From Kitasatospora sp. MAP12-44 (GTDB taxonomy: Bacteria; Actinomycetota; Actinomycetes; Streptomycetales; Streptomycetaceae), in contig NZ_JARZAE010000004.1 in NCBI RefSeq assembly GCF_029892095.1, positions 496,001-560,000 on the forward strand: a DNA stretch of 64,000 nucleotides, read 5' to 3'. The notes beneath the pieces were generated by a model. That model ran no database searches and was not told the origin of the DNA. It worked only from the letters and a program-made list of their open reading frames with translations. Of the stretch, positions 35,359-44,867 are shown one piece after another. Position 1 is the stretch's first letter; each line of letters opens with the position of its first letter. The translations under genes were made by a program, and so were the position numbers.

Positions 35359-35382
35359 AGACTCCCAGACTCCTAGACTGGG
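35359..35382 (+). repeat. Three 8-bp tandem repeats just before the LysR start
   Basis: AGACTCCC, AGACTCCT and AGACTGGG run head to tail and end four bases before the ATG at 35387. They take up the place of a normal ribosome-binding site; no clear Shine-Dalgarno is seen. Confidence 0.65.
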
Positions 35383-35386
35383 CCTC

Positions 35387-36349
35387 ATGAGCGATCGGGA
35401 TGCCAATGGCTCCAGCCCCACCGGATCCGGCGCCACCGGCTCTGCCCCGTTGGACCTGAACCTGCTGCGGACCTTCCTGGCCGTCCACCGCGCCGGCTCG
35501 TTCACCGCGGGCGCTGCGCTGCTCGGCCTCTCGCAGCCCACAGTCACCGCCCAGATCCGGGCGCTGGAGCGACGGCTGGGCCGCGAGCTCTTCGAACGCC
35601 AGGCGCGCGGCGTCGCCGCACTGCCGTTCGCCGACGAGCTCGCGACCCAGCTCTCCGGCCCACTCGACCAGCTGGTCTCGCTCTCCACCTCCGTCACCGG
35701 CGAGGAGCGCACCGGCCCGGCGGAACCGGTGCACCTGGCCGGGCCCGCCGAGTTCCTCTGCATGACCCTGCTGCCCGCGCTGGCGCCGCTGGTCGCCGAG
35801 GGCGTCCGGCTGCGACTGGCCACCGGTCTGACCGAGCCGCTCCTGGAGGAGCTCCGAGCCGGCCGGCACGACCTGGTGGTCTCCACCCACCGGCCGCGCG
35901 GCCGGGCACTCGCCGCTGTGCCGCTCGCCGACGAGGAGTTCGTCCTGGTCGCCGCGCCCAGCTGGGCCGAACGCCTCGCCGGCCCCGACCTGCCCGCCGA
36001 CCTGCCCGCCGCGCTGCACCGCGTCCCGCTGATCAGCTACGCCGAAGACCTGCCCATCGCCCGCCGCTACTGGCGGCACGTCTTCGAGCGCCGCCTCAAC
36101 TGCCCGGCCGCGGTGACCGTCCCGGACCTGCGCGGAGTCCTCGCGGCGGTCACGGCGGGCGCCGGTTTCAGCGTCCTGCCCAGCTATCTCTGCCGCGCGG
36201 AACTCGCCTCCGGCGCCCTGGTGCTCCTGCACGAACCGGAGGACCCGCCGATCAACACCGCCTACCTCGTCCAGCGCCCCGGGGCCTCCACCAACCCCCA
36301 CCTGGCCCGCGTTCGCGACCACCTGCTGGACTCGGCCCGCGCCTGGTGA
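35387..36349 (+). CDS. LysR family transcriptional regulator
   Basis: A 320-residue regulator. After a Ser/Gly/Thr-rich lead of about 22 residues comes the LysR winged HTH: LDLNLLRTFLAVHRAGSFTA, then LLGLSQPTVTAQIRALERRL and LGRELFERQARG. The effector domain follows (VHLAGPAEFLCMTLLPALAP, VTAGAGFSVLPSYLCRAELA). It is transcribed away from the DJ-1/PfpI gene and is likely to control it. Some 25 bases separate its stop from a convergent hydrolase gene. Confidence 0.93.
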   Translation: MSDRDANGSSPTGSGATGSAPLDLNLLRTFLAVHRAGSFTAGAALLGLSQPTVTAQIRALERRLGRELFERQARGVAALPFADELATQLSGPLDQLVSLSTSVTGEERTGPAEPVHLAGPAEFLCMTLLPALAPLVAEGVRLRLATGLTEPLLEELRAGRHDLVVSTHRPRGRALAAVPLADEEFVLVAAPSWAERLAGPDLPADLPAALHRVPLISYAEDLPIARRYWRHVFERRLNCPAAVTVPDLRGVLAAVTAGAGFSVLPSYLCRAELASGALVLLHEPEDPPINTAYLVQRPGASTNPHLARVRDHLLDSARAW

Positions 36350-36374
36350 CGGCACCTGTGCGGATCGGGACTTG

Positions 36375-37223
36375 TCACCCGAGCCGGTCGAGGATCGATC
36401 CCCAGGCGGCCTCACCGAGCAGGGCGTCGCCCTCGGCCGTGCCCCCGTAGTGGTACACCGTCGACGGCGCGGCCGGGCCCTCCCCGGGCAGGCGCGGGCG
36501 ATGTCCCGCGTCGTCGCGGGTGATCACCTCGACCTGGGCGCCGACCGCCTCTCGCCGCGCGGCCAGCTCTCGCGCGTACCGCAGGGCGGGCCACATCTCG
36601 TCATCGGCCCCTGCCACCAACAGGATGTCGGCACGTGCCTGCTCCACGGGGATGGCGGCGGCGTCCAGATCGGCGGCGAAGGTGCGCTCGCTCTGCTCGT
36701 AACAGCCCCGGATCGCCACCGGCCCGTCGCCGTGATCGGCCGACAGCCAGGAGTCGTCGTACGGGACGAACGGCAGCGGCTGCCCGCGCCAGCTCCACGA
36801 CGAGCGGTACGGCCGCTGCTCCCCATCGAGCCCCGGCCCGACATTCCCCCACACCACCGAGGTCGGCGCCAGGGCCACCACCACGTCCACCCGCGGATCA
36901 CGCACCGCCGTCAGCAACGCGGCCTCGGCTCCCTTCGACGTGCCCAGGATGCAGATCCGCTCCGCGCCCCGCGCCCGCAGTAGATCCACCGCCGCCACGA
37001 ACGTCTCCAGCGGCACCTCACAGATCCCCGCAGCCTGCCCGGCGCCACCGAACCACCGGATCGCCAGCGCGAGACAGCCCTGCTCGGCCAGCACCCGCGC
37101 CCGCTGCCGCTCCACCCGCCCGCTCGACCCCGACAGCACCAGGACCCCGGTGCGGCTACCGCCGACCGGCTCCAGCAGCACCGCCTCCCAAGGAGTCACC
37201 AGTTCCTGCTCGATGACCTTCAC
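36375..37223 (-). CDS. Alpha/beta hydrolase (acyl-CoA thioester hydrolase / BAAT C-terminal-like)
   Basis: A 282-residue hydrolase. The nucleophile elbow is LGTSKGAEAALL (Ser in G-T-S-K-G), with upstream VLVLSGSSGRVERQRARVLA typical of BAAT/dienelactone-type hydrolases. Candidate acid and base are in ILLVAGADDEMWP and RDDAGHRP. Start GTG at 37223 follows GGGAGGGGGATGGC and is preferred over the upstream frame. Natural ester or thioester substrate unknown. The convergent end lies close to the LysR stop. Confidence 0.85.
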   Translation of the reverse strand: MKVIEQELVTPWEAVLLEPVGGSRTGVLVLSGSSGRVERQRARVLAEQGCLALAIRWFGGAGQAAGICEVPLETFVAAVDLLRARGAERICILGTSKGAEAALLTAVRDPRVDVVVALAPTSVVWGNVGPGLDGEQRPYRSSWSWRGQPLPFVPYDDSWLSADHGDGPVAIRGCYEQSERTFAADLDAAAIPVEQARADILLVAGADDEMWPALRYARELAARREAVGAQVEVITRDDAGHRPRLPGEGPAAPSTVYHYGGTAEGDALLGEAAWGSILDRLG

Positions 37224-37317
37224 GCCATCCCCCTCCCTCAGACCGTGCGATCGCCGTCCCGGGCATCGTACGAAATCTCGCTCCCCTATCGAACGTCCCA
37301 TCAGAGCGCAGATGACA

Positions 37318-37354
37318 GACGGCAGAACGGGCGCTCGGGACCCGTCCTGCCGTC
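37318..37354 (-). terminator. Terminator downstream of htpG
   Basis: Interrupted stem GACGGCAG/CTGCCGTC with inner ACGGG/CCCGT pairing, 36 bases past the htpG stop on the minus strand. Confidence 0.7.
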
Positions 37355-37389
37355 GGTGGCCGTGGCCGTGGCTGTGGCCGCTCGCGCGC

Positions 37390-39309
37390 CTACAGGCTGC
37401 GCTCGAGGCGGTCCGCCATCAGCTTGATGAAGCGTGCGGCATCCGTCAGCTCGCCGCCCTCGGCCAGCAGCGCCATGCCGTGCAGGAGTTCACCGGTCTC
37501 GACGACGCCGGTCTCGTCGCCGCCCGCGCCGTGCGCCTTGTTGAGGCCGGCGACCAGCGGGTGGCCGGCGTTGAGCTCCAGGATGCGCTTGACCTGGGGC
37601 ACCTCCTGGCCCATCGCGCGGTACATGCTCTCCAGGGCCGGGCTCACGTCGTGCGTGTCCGAGACGACGCAGGCGGGCGAGACGGTCAGTCGTGAGGACA
37701 GCCGGACCTCCTTGACGTGCTCGCCCAGCCGGTCCGTCAGCAGGGTGAGCAGCCCGGCGTACTCCTGCTGCTGCTTCTCCCGCTCGGTCTCGGCCTGCTT
37801 CTTCTCCTCGTCCGTGCCGAGGTCGACCTCGCCCTTGGCGATGGAGCGCAGCTGCTTGCCGTCGAAGTCGGGAACGGCGCTGACCCAGACCTCGTCGACC
37901 GGGTCGGTCAGCAGCAGCACCTCGATGCCCTTGGCCCGGAACGCCTCCATGTGCGGGGAGTTCTCGACGGCCTGCCGGTTCTCGCCGGTCAGGTAGAAGA
38001 TGTGCTCCTGCCCGTCCTTCATACGCTCGACGTAACTCTTCAGCGTGGTCGTCGCGTTCGCGTCGTGCGTCGAGGCGAACGAGGAGATGGCGAGGATGGC
38101 ATCGCGGTTCTCGAAGTCGCTGAGCAGGCCCTCCTTGACGACGCGGCCGAACTCCCGCCAGAAGGTGGCGTAGCGCTCGGGGGCGCCGGTCATCATGTCC
38201 TTGACGCCGGACAGCACCTTCTTCGCCAGGCGGCGGTACATCATCTGGATCTGGCGGTCCTGCTGGAGGATCTCGCGCGACACGTTGAGCGACAGGTCCT
38301 GCGCGTCGACTACGCCCTTGACGAAGCGCAGGTAGCCGGGCAGCAGCGCCTCGCAGTCGTCCATGATGAAGACGCGCTTCACGTAGAGCTGGACCCCGCG
38401 CTGGTAGCCCTGGGTGAACAGGTCGTGCGGCGCGTGCGAGGGGATGAACAGGAGGGCCTGGTACTCGAAGGTCCCCTCCGCCTGGAGGCGGATGGTCTCC
38501 AGCGGATCCATCCAGTCGTGGCTGATGTGCTTGTACAGCTCGTGGTACTCGGCGTCGGACACCTCGTCCCGCGAACGCGCCCAGAGCGCCTTCATGGAAT
38601 TGAGGGTCTCCGGCTCGGCGGGGGCGGCGTCCTCCTCGGCCGCGTCAGGCTCGGCGGGCTCGGCGGCCATCCGGACGGGCCAGGTGATGAAGTCCGAGTA
38701 GCGCTTGACGATCTCCCGGATCTTCCAGCGGGACGTGTAGTCGTGCATCCCGTCGTCGGTGTCCACGGGCTTGAGGTGGAGCGTGACCGAGGTGCCCTGC
38801 GGCGCCTCCTCGACCGTCTCGATCGTGTAGGTCCCCTCGCCGCTCGACGTCCAGCGGGTGCCCTGGCTCTGGCCGGCGCGCCGGGTCAGCAGCTCGACCT
38901 CGTCGGCCACCATGAAGCTGGAGTAGAACCCGACCCCGAACCGACCGATGAGGGTCTCGGCGCTGGCCGTCTCCTTGGCCTCCTTCAGCTCGCGCAGGAA
39001 CGCGGCCGTACCGGAGTTGGCGATGGTCCCGATGAGCTTGACCACCTCGTCGTGCGACATGCCGATGCCGTTGTCCCGCACCGTCAGGGTGCGGGTCCCG
39101 GGGTCGGTCTCGATGACGATGTGCAGATCGGCGACGTCCGCGCCGAGCGCGTCGTCCCGCAGTGCCTCGAGGCGCAACTTGTCCAGTGCATCGGAGGCGT
39201 TGGACACCAGCTCGCGCAGGAAGACGTCCTTGTTCGAGTAGATCGAATGGATCATCATCTGCAGGAGCTGACGCGCTTCCACCTGGAACTCGAACGTCTC
39301 AGCAGCCAT
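37390..39309 (-). CDS. htpG: Molecular chaperone HtpG (Hsp90)
   Basis: A 639-residue Hsp90. The N-terminal GHKL ATPase domain has [36 protein letters not shown] and [20 protein letters not shown]. The middle domain has [20 protein letters not shown] and [20 protein letters not shown]. The C-terminal dimerisation part ends with [12 protein letters not shown] at 39309 has AGGAGGAATTGCAAGTC upstream and gives [20 protein letters not shown]. Two perfect 14-bp direct repeats lie in the leader. Full length for the family; no heat-shock HAIR or CIRCE element was recognised. Confidence 0.97.
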
Positions 39310-39328
39310 GACTTGCAATTCCTCCTGG

Positions 39329-39356
39329 GGTGACCAGTTGACGGTGACCAGTTGAC
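39329..39356 (-). repeat. Two perfect 14-bp tandem repeats in the htpG leader
   Basis: GGTGACCAGTTGAC (plus strand) occurs twice head to tail, 20-47 bases upstream of the htpG start, directly beside the AGGAGG ribosome-binding site. Confidence 0.8.
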
Positions 39357-39590
39357 GCAGACCGACCAGAGAACTGTAGATCAACCGGCTGTCACACCGG
39401 GCCCCGTCGCGCAGTTCGCCCGGACTGCCAGCCACCCGGACCCGCTTCGCCCAACGCTCGCCGCACCGGCACGGCCCGCCGCTGCGCCGCCCTGCGCCGA
39501 TCCGATCGCGCGGCGTCGCCACCGGGACCAGACTGGTGGGGCAGACCGCCCCGGCCGGGCGGTCCACCCACCGCCGGAAGGGACGTACCC

Positions 39591-40253
39591 ATGTCCGCAG
39601 ACGCCACCCAGCCCGGCCCGCTCCGGGTCCTGGTCCTCGGCGCCGCCCTGCGCGCCGAGTCCACCAACGCCCGACTCGCCGCCCTGGTGGCCCGTTTGGC
39701 GGCCGACGCCGGCGCCGCCGTCGACCTCGCGGCCATGCACGAGTTCGACATGCCGCTGTACGACGGCGACGTGGAGGCCGCGGGCGGGATCCCGGACGGC
39801 GCGCTCGCGTTGCGCGACCGGCTGGAGCTCTGCGACGCGTTCGTGATCTCCTCCCCCGAGTACAACGGCTCGATGCCCGGCGCCCTGAAGAACGCCATCG
39901 ACTGGGTCTCGCGCGTCCAGCCGCAACCGTTCAAGACCAAGCACGCGCTGCTGGTCTCGGCCTCCCCGTCGCTGGTCGGCGGGAACCGCGGGCTGTGGGC
40001 GCTGCGGGTACCGCTGGAGCACCTCGGCACCCGCGTCTATCCGGATATGTTCAGCCTGGGCCGGGCACACCAGGCCTTCACCGCCGACGGACTGCTCACC
40101 GACCCCGGGCTGCAGCAGCGTCTCGCCGAGACCGTCACCGCGTTCCTCGGCCTCGTCGAGGCCGACGCGCGCTACGGCTGCCTGCAACGCCGGTGGTACG
40201 AGTTCCTGGGCGACCGCACCGAGGCCGCCGTCACCCAGCGCGCGGAGGACTGA
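39591..40253 (+). CDS. NADPH-dependent FMN reductase family protein
   Basis: A 220-residue flavodoxin-fold reductase. It has LRVLVLGAALRAESTNARLA at the N-terminal phosphate-binding loop and the family motif ISSPEYNGSMPGALKNAIDW that binds FMN. Likely supplies reduced flavin or reduces quinone/azo substrates in the cytoplasm. ATG at 39591 is preceded by GGAAGGGACG. Divergent from htpG; no obvious partner mono-oxygenase in view. Confidence 0.92.
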   Translation: MSADATQPGPLRVLVLGAALRAESTNARLAALVARLAADAGAAVDLAAMHEFDMPLYDGDVEAAGGIPDGALALRDRLELCDAFVISSPEYNGSMPGALKNAIDWVSRVQPQPFKTKHALLVSASPSLVGGNRGLWALRVPLEHLGTRVYPDMFSLGRAHQAFTADGLLTDPGLQQRLAETVTAFLGLVEADARYGCLQRRWYEFLGDRTEAAVTQRAED

Positions 40254-40300
40254 CAGCTCCGCATTGGCGCGGACGGGGTGCGACGGTGCAGGGTGGCGGC

Positions 40301-40648
40301 ATGTCCGAACGACGCGACCGCCGCCGCCTCCACGCCCGTGCCCGAGCTCTCGGGGTACCCATCGAGCAGGCCGTGCGTCGACCTGCCCCCACCCGGCCGG
40401 CGCGGCTGCCCGCGGCGCCCGACTGGCCGCGTACCGAAATGCCCGAGCGGAACGAGCGGAACAAGTGGGACGAGCGGAATGAATGGGACGAGCGGGACGA
40501 CGCCCGCGCCCCCACCCGGCAGCTGCTGGCGGCACCCCCCGCGGCGGTCTGCTGCACGGTCACGCGCACCCGGGAGGTACTGGACGGCGGGACCGTCGTC
40601 CTGCTGACCCGCCACTCCGTCGACTGTCCGGTCTGGTCCGCCCGCTGA
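40301..40648 (+). CDS. Small hypothetical Arg/Glu-rich protein
   Basis: A 115-residue protein, unrecognised. The start ATG has AGGGTGGCGGC before it. An N-terminal basic stretch (MSERRDRRRLHARARALGVP) is followed by an acidic-basic repeat PERNERNKWDERNEWDERDD built from GAGCGGAAC-like DNA repeats, and a C-terminal part with CCTVTRTREVLDGGTVVLLT. Composition suggests it is expressed; function unknown. A strong terminator follows two bases after the stop. Confidence 0.6.
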   Translation: MSERRDRRRLHARARALGVPIEQAVRRPAPTRPARLPAAPDWPRTEMPERNERNKWDERNEWDERDDARAPTRQLLAAPPAAVCCTVTRTREVLDGGTVVLLTRHSVDCPVWSAR

Positions 40649-40649
40649 A

Positions 40650-40692
40650 CCTCGGCCCCCCGACCGCCTGGCAGGCGGTCGGGGGGCCGAGG
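40650..40692. terminator. Very strong bidirectional terminator
   Basis: A perfect 20-bp stem (CCTCGGCCCCCCGACCGCCT and complement) with a 3-base loop, between the small hypothetical gene and the convergent YceI gene. Confidence 0.92.
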
Positions 40693-40703
40693 GCCGGGCC
40701 GGG

Positions 40704-41255
40704 TCAGCTCTGCTTGATCGCGGACACGTCGAACTCGAGGACCACCTTGTCGCTGACCAGGACGCCGCCGCCCTCCAACGCGGCATTCCACGTCATGCCG
40801 TACTCCTTGCGGCTGATCGTCACCGAGCCCTCCAGCCCGACCCGCAGGTTGCCGTAGGGGTCGACGGCGTTGCCGGTGTACTCGAAGTCGATGGCGATCT
40901 GACGGGTGGTCTCCTTGATCGTCAGATCGCCGGTCACCCGGAAGTCGCTGCCTCCGCTGGCCTCGACCGCGGTGGAGACGAACGTGATGGCCGGGTACTG
41001 CGGGGCGTCCAGGAAGTCGTTGGTACGCAGGTGACCGTCGCGCTGCTCGTTGCCGGTGTCGATGCTCGCGGTCTTGATCGTCACCCGCCCGCTGGAGCGG
41101 GTCGGATCGGCGCCGTCCAGATGGGCGGTGCCCTCGAACTCGAGGAAGGCTCCGCGGACCTTGGTCACCATGGCGTGCCGCGCGACGAACCCGATCCGGG
41201 TGTGCGCGGGGTCCAGTACGTAGTCTCCGGTGAGCTCCGGCAGCGAGAGGGTCAT
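40704..41255 (-). CDS. YceI family lipid/isoprenoid-binding protein
   Basis: A 183-residue lipocalin-like YceI protein: YVLDPAHTRIGFVARHAMVT, then VRGAFLEFEGTAHLDG, SIDTGNEQRDGHLRTNDFLD, and DFRVTGDLTIKETTRQIAID. No signal peptide is visible, unlike the periplasmic E. coli YceI, so it probably works in the cytoplasm. ATG at 41255 gives the normal length; the longer frame lacks conservation. Binds long isoprenoids or fatty acids in known members. Confidence 0.93.
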   Translation of the reverse strand: MTLSLPELTGDYVLDPAHTRIGFVARHAMVTKVRGAFLEFEGTAHLDGADPTRSSGRVTIKTASIDTGNEQRDGHLRTNDFLDAPQYPAITFVSTAVEASGGSDFRVTGDLTIKETTRQIAIDFEYTGNAVDPYGNLRVGLEGSVTISRKEYGMTWNAALEGGGVLVSDKVVLEFDVSAIKQS

Positions 41256-41546
41256 GATCGGTGGTCTCCTCAGGGGTGCGGCCCGCCGGATCGAAACCGC
41301 CACGGGCAGGGTTCCCCGCTCACGCTAGGGCCTACGCCTCAGCGAGAGCGGCATCCCACGCACCAGTCACCCGACCGGCCGCACCGGCCGGGGACGCCTG
41401 ACTGCTGACCCAGCTGCTCCTACCGGCCCGCCCGCGCCGCACAGCGCACCCGCGCCCGGACGCACCCGCACGGCCCGACCCCGCCACCCGCACGGGTGAG
41501 CCGAACGCCGCAGCGGGATCCGAGCACGGGTTCCAGGGGTCAGTCC

Positions 41547-43103
41547 TCAGTCCCGCCGCAGGACCGTGACGCCGTCGACGACGGCGGCCCGGCTGTAGCG
41601 GTGGTCCAGGATGCCCTGGAGGCGTCCCGAGGGGTCCAGTGAACTCGGCGGGTCGTAGAGGACCACCCAGCGCGGTCCCGGTCCCGAGGCGCCGTCGAGC
41701 CAGTCGGCCAGCCGGGGTTCGGCGGACGGGATGGCCTGGAACGCCGAGTTCCACAGGTAGGGGAAGCCCGTGGAACGGTCGGCGAGCAGGTAGAGGTCGG
41801 CGGAGGCGGTGAACGCGAAGACGGTGTCGGTGGGCGCCGTGTTGCTGCGCAGCCAGCGCGACAACTGCCCGTTCACCAGCAGGCGCTGGTCGTCGATGAC
41901 GGACGCGACCCGCTGCTGCGGGGTCTTCGCCGCCAGGTCGAGTTGGACCGCGAGCGGGCCTGCGACGGCAGCCGTCACCAGCGCGGCGGACACCAGTGCG
42001 CGGCCGCCGCCCGGACGCACGCGCACCGGCAGCCGGGTCACCGCCACGGCGGCGAGCACCGCGAGGGGGGCGATCGCCTGGACCCAGTAGTGGGGATGCG
42101 CGAACGGCCCGCCGAGCACTGCCACCAGGGCGGCGGCGAGCCAGAGCAGCAGCGGCACGCACCGGCGTAGGCGCCGGCGACGGTTCGGCGCGCGCAGCAT
42201 CGTCGCGCAGCCGAGCAGGCCGACCACGACCAGGCCGAGCAGGTCCGGGGCGACGTGCAGGAAGGTCTGATAGTCCGGGCCCAGCCGCGACCCCGGTCCG
42301 CTGGTCGCGGCGACCGCCGTCTGAAAGCCGACGACCGCGAAGTACCAGCTGGACCAGCCGGTGACGGCGCCGTGGACGGCCGCGGCCGTCAGCGGGACCG
42401 CCGCGCCGGCGCCCGCCGCGAGCAGCGCCCGGGCCCGCCGCCCGGTCGCGGTCGCGGCGACGGCGGCCAGCACCACCAGCGGATCCACCGCGGACTGCTT
42501 CATCAACGGCGCGACGCCGCAGATCACCCCGACCGGCACCAGCCAGCGCACCGCGGCCGCGCGTCGCTGCCACCAGAAGGCCAGCGCGACGCCCGTCGTG
42601 CCCACCGCGGACGCGATCAGCTCGCCGTTGAACTCGTAGCCCTCGACGTACGGTCCCGCGCTGACCACCGCCACCAGCAGCCCGGCGACGACCGCTGCTC
42701 GCCGCCCCGCCAGCGCCCAGGCCGCGCCGGCCGCGCCGGCCGTCAGCACGACGGCGGCGGTCACCGCGCCGACCCGCAGCGCCGTGGCCGAGTACGACAG
42801 GTCGGTCACCAGGCGGAAGACCAGCATCAGCCCTTGCGGCCGGTCGACCCAGGCGGCGGGCGAGTAGAGGCGCGCGCCGCCTGCCCACTTCGCCGCAAGG
42901 TAGGCGTAGCCGCCCTCGTCCGGATCCAACGGCAGATGCAGCAGCGGCAGGCGGACCGCGACGGCCACCAGGGCGGCGAGCCCGACCAGCGCGAGCGCCG
43001 CGCCGCGCGCCCGCCGCGACGTCGATGCAGGTGACGTCTGTACAGGTGGGGACGGTGCGGGTGGGGACGGTGTCGGCTGCCCTGGCTCGCCGGTGCTGCT
43101 CAT
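41547..43103 (-). CDS. GT39/ArnT-like membrane glycosyltransferase
   Basis: A 518-residue polytopic protein. After a Pro/Ser-rich cytoplasmic tail (about 1-32) come about ten membrane helices. The first external loop holds LPLDPDEGGYAYLAAKWAGG, the DxDE-like motif of lipid-sugar-dependent GT-C transferases, and DRPQGLMLVFRL matches the second conserved loop. A C-terminal soluble region of 120 residues carries DDQRLLVNGQLSRWLRSN. Probably adds a sugar from a polyprenyl-phosphate donor outside the membrane. Divergent from the nucleotidylyltransferase gene; likely the edge of the polysaccharide cluster. Confidence 0.83.
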   Translation of the reverse strand: MSSTGEPGQPTPSPPAPSPPVQTSPASTSRRARGAALALVGLAALVAVAVRLPLLHLPLDPDEGGYAYLAAKWAGGARLYSPAAWVDRPQGLMLVFRLVTDLSYSATALRVGAVTAAVVLTAGAAGAAWALAGRRAAVVAGLLVAVVSAGPYVEGYEFNGELIASAVGTTGVALAFWWQRRAAAVRWLVPVGVICGVAPLMKQSAVDPLVVLAAVAATATGRRARALLAAGAGAAVPLTAAAVHGAVTGWSSWYFAVVGFQTAVAATSGPGSRLGPDYQTFLHVAPDLLGLVVVGLLGCATMLRAPNRRRRLRRCVPLLLWLAAALVAVLGGPFAHPHYWVQAIAPLAVLAAVAVTRLPVRVRPGGGRALVSAALVTAAVAGPLAVQLDLAAKTPQQRVASVIDDQRLLVNGQLSRWLRSNTAPTDTVFAFTASADLYLLADRSTGFPYLWNSAFQAIPSAEPRLADWLDGASGPGPRWVVLYDPPSSLDPSGRLQGILDHRYSRAAVVDGVTVLRRD

Positions 43104-43189
43104 CCGTGGATGGTAACCGCCGGCCCTGAGAGCTTTCTGGCCTGCTGAGCCTCAGCGAATTGTGCGGGTTGGCGCCATAGTCTGCGCAT

Positions 43190-44101
43190 ATGCGAGGAAT
43201 TGTGCTGGCGGGTGGCACCGGATCACGACTGTGGCCGCTGACCCGCGTGGTGTCGAAGCAACTGCTACCGGTGTTCGACAAGCCGATGATCTACTACCCG
43301 CTCTCCACTCTCGTGATGGCCGGGATCCGCGAGATCCTGGTGATCACCACCGCCGAGGACCTCCAGCAGTTCCGGCGACTGCTGGGCGACGGCTCGCAGC
43401 TGGGCCTGCGCCTGGAGTACGCCGTCCAGGAGCGGCCGGAGGGGATCGCCCAGGCGTTCCTGCTGGGTGCCGACTTCATCGGCGACGGGCCGGTGGCCCT
43501 GATCCTCGGCGACAACATCTTCCACGGCAGCGGCCTCGGCACCCGCCTTGCCCGCTACACCGGCGCCAGTGGCGCCAATGGCGCTGCCGACAACGCCGGT
43601 ATCACCGGCGGGCGGATCTTCGCCTACCCGGTGGCGGACCCGCGGGCGTACGGCGTGGTCGAGTTCGACGCGACGGGCGCAGTGCTCTCGATCGAGGAGA
43701 AGCCGGCCCGGCCGAGGTCCAGGTACGCGGTGCCGGGGCTCTACTTCTACGACAACCGGGTGGTGGAGATCGCCCGGGGCCTGAAGCCGAGCGCGCGCGG
43801 CGAGTTGGAGATCACCGGGATCAACGAGAGCTACCGCGAGGCGGCCGAGCTGAACGTCACGCTGCTCGACCGGGGCACCGCCTGGCTGGACACCGGCACC
43901 TTCACCACGATGGTGCAGGCCGCGGAGTTCGTCCGAGTGGTCCAGGAACGTCAGGGGTTCAAGGTCGGCTGCCTGGAGGAGACCGCCTGGCGGGCCGGAC
44001 TGATCGACGCCGGACAGCTGCGCGAGCTCGCCGAACCGCTGGTCAAGAGCGGCTACGGACAGTACCTGTTGGACCTGCTGGAGGAGACGGGGTCCCGGTG
44101 A
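43190..44101 (+). CDS. rfbA: Glucose-1-phosphate thymidylyltransferase
   Basis: A 303-residue RmlA/RfbA-type enzyme making dTDP-glucose, the first step to dTDP-rhamnose and other deoxysugars. It shows the nucleotide-binding [40 protein letters not shown], and [19 protein letters not shown] small insert of Gly/Ala/Asn repeats ([11 protein letters not shown], about residues 126-136) is unusual. The C-terminus has [20 protein letters not shown]. rfbB, C and D are not in view, so later steps are encoded elsewhere. Leads the next genes on this strand. Confidence 0.95.
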   Translation: MRGIVLAGGTGSRLWPLTRVVSKQLLPVFDKPMIYYPLSTLVMAGIREILVITTAEDLQQFRRLLGDGSQLGLRLEYAVQERPEGIAQAFLLGADFIGDGPVALILGDNIFHGSGLGTRLARYTGASGANGAADNAGITGGRIFAYPVADPRAYGVVEFDATGAVLSIEEKPARPRSRYAVPGLYFYDNRVVEIARGLKPSARGELEITGINESYREAAELNVTLLDRGTAWLDTGTFTTMVQAAEFVRVVQERQGFKVGCLEETAWRAGLIDAGQLRELAEPLVKSGYGQYLLDLLEETGSR

Positions 44102-44117
44102 GGTTCCGCCAACTGAC

Positions 44118-44768
44118 GTGTCCCCAAGCCCGAGTGGGCCGGCGGTGAGCGCGACCCTCGCGGGGCTCGACGGCGCCCGGATCGACGGCGGCTGGTACAC
44201 CACGGTCACCGACTTCGCCCGCGACACCCACTGGCTGAACGAGCCGCTGCGCGCCTGGAGCGACTACGGTGCGTTCTTCTTCGGTCTGCTGCTGGTACTC
44301 GGCTGGTTCGGTGCCCGTCGTGCCGATGCACGGACCATGGCCGGAGCGCTCAGCGCCATCCTCGGCGTGGCGCTGGCCTATGCGGCGGACGCCCTCATCA
44401 AGGAGATCGTCAGGGAGCCGCGGCCATGCCGGGCGCTGCCGCACGACTTCCAGGTGGAGGCCTGTCCCGCGCCTTCGGACTACGCCTTTCCGAGCAACCA
44501 CGCGACCTTCGCGTTCGCGGCGGCCGCGGCCCTGCTGCTGGTGAACCGCCGGCTCGGGTGGATCGCCGCAGTGGCCGCGGTGCTGATGGCCTTCGCCCGT
44601 GTCTACGTGGGCGCGCACTACCCGCACGACGTGATCGCGGGGGCCCTGCTCGGCATCCTGGTGGCTGTCGCCACGGTTCGGACCGGTCGGCGGCTCGGCG
44701 CGCCTGTGGTCGAGCGGCTGCGCGCGGGACCGCTGCGGCCGCTGGTCGGCTCCGGGCCGCGCTCGTGA
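44118..44768 (+). CDS. PAP2 family membrane phosphatase
   Basis: A 216-residue protein with five or six membrane spans. All three catalytic motifs are present: KEIVREPRPC, PSNHATFAFAAA, and RVYVGAHYPHDVIAG. Such enzymes dephosphorylate undecaprenyl pyrophosphate or related lipids, which fits recycling of the carrier in polysaccharide export. GTG at 44118 is taken as start, 17 bases after rfbA; a GTG at 44145 is an alternative. Confidence 0.9.
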   Translation: MSPSPSGPAVSATLAGLDGARIDGGWYTTVTDFARDTHWLNEPLRAWSDYGAFFFGLLLVLGWFGARRADARTMAGALSAILGVALAYAADALIKEIVREPRPCRALPHDFQVEACPAPSDYAFPSNHATFAFAAAAALLLVNRRLGWIAAVAAVLMAFARVYVGAHYPHDVIAGALLGILVAVATVRTGRRLGAPVVERLRAGPLRPLVGSGPRS

Positions 44769-44779
44769 CGCCTTGCCCC

Positions 44780-44865
44780 CGTCATGACACCGCGTCGCCG
44801 TCATGACACCGCATCGCCGTCGTGAAAGCGTGCCATCATGAAAGCTCGCCGTCGTGAAAGCTGGC
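44780..44865. repeat. Five 16-19 bp tandem repeats between convergent genes
   Basis: Two 19-bp units (CGTCATGACACCGCGTCGC, CGTCATGACACCGCATCGC) are followed by three 16-bp units (CGTCGTGAAAGCGTGC, CATCATGAAAGCTCGC, CGTCGTGAAAGCTGGC). They fill the 99-base gap between the PAP2 stop and the LuxR stop. Confidence 0.75.
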
Positions 44866-44867
44866 CG

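Noticed and set aside
37321..37389. GTGGCCGTGGCTGTGGCCG repeats near the htpG end as a regulatory site
   Set aside because: Short GC-rich slippage-type sequence just after the terminator hairpin; no start or operator nearby that it could serve.
39536..40648. A 370-codon frame across the FMN reductase gene
   Set aside because: The FMN reductase motifs lie in another frame; only the last 115 codons, after an ATG with its own upstream purines, are plausible as a gene.
43176..43181. CATAGT as a -10 box giving a leaderless rfbA transcript
   Set aside because: No suitable -35 at 16-18 bases was found, so the promoter could not be supported.
44780..44865. Tandem repeats considered as a CRISPR or attachment site
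   Set aside because: Units are 16-19 bp without spacers, and there is no integrase, tRNA or cas gene nearby.
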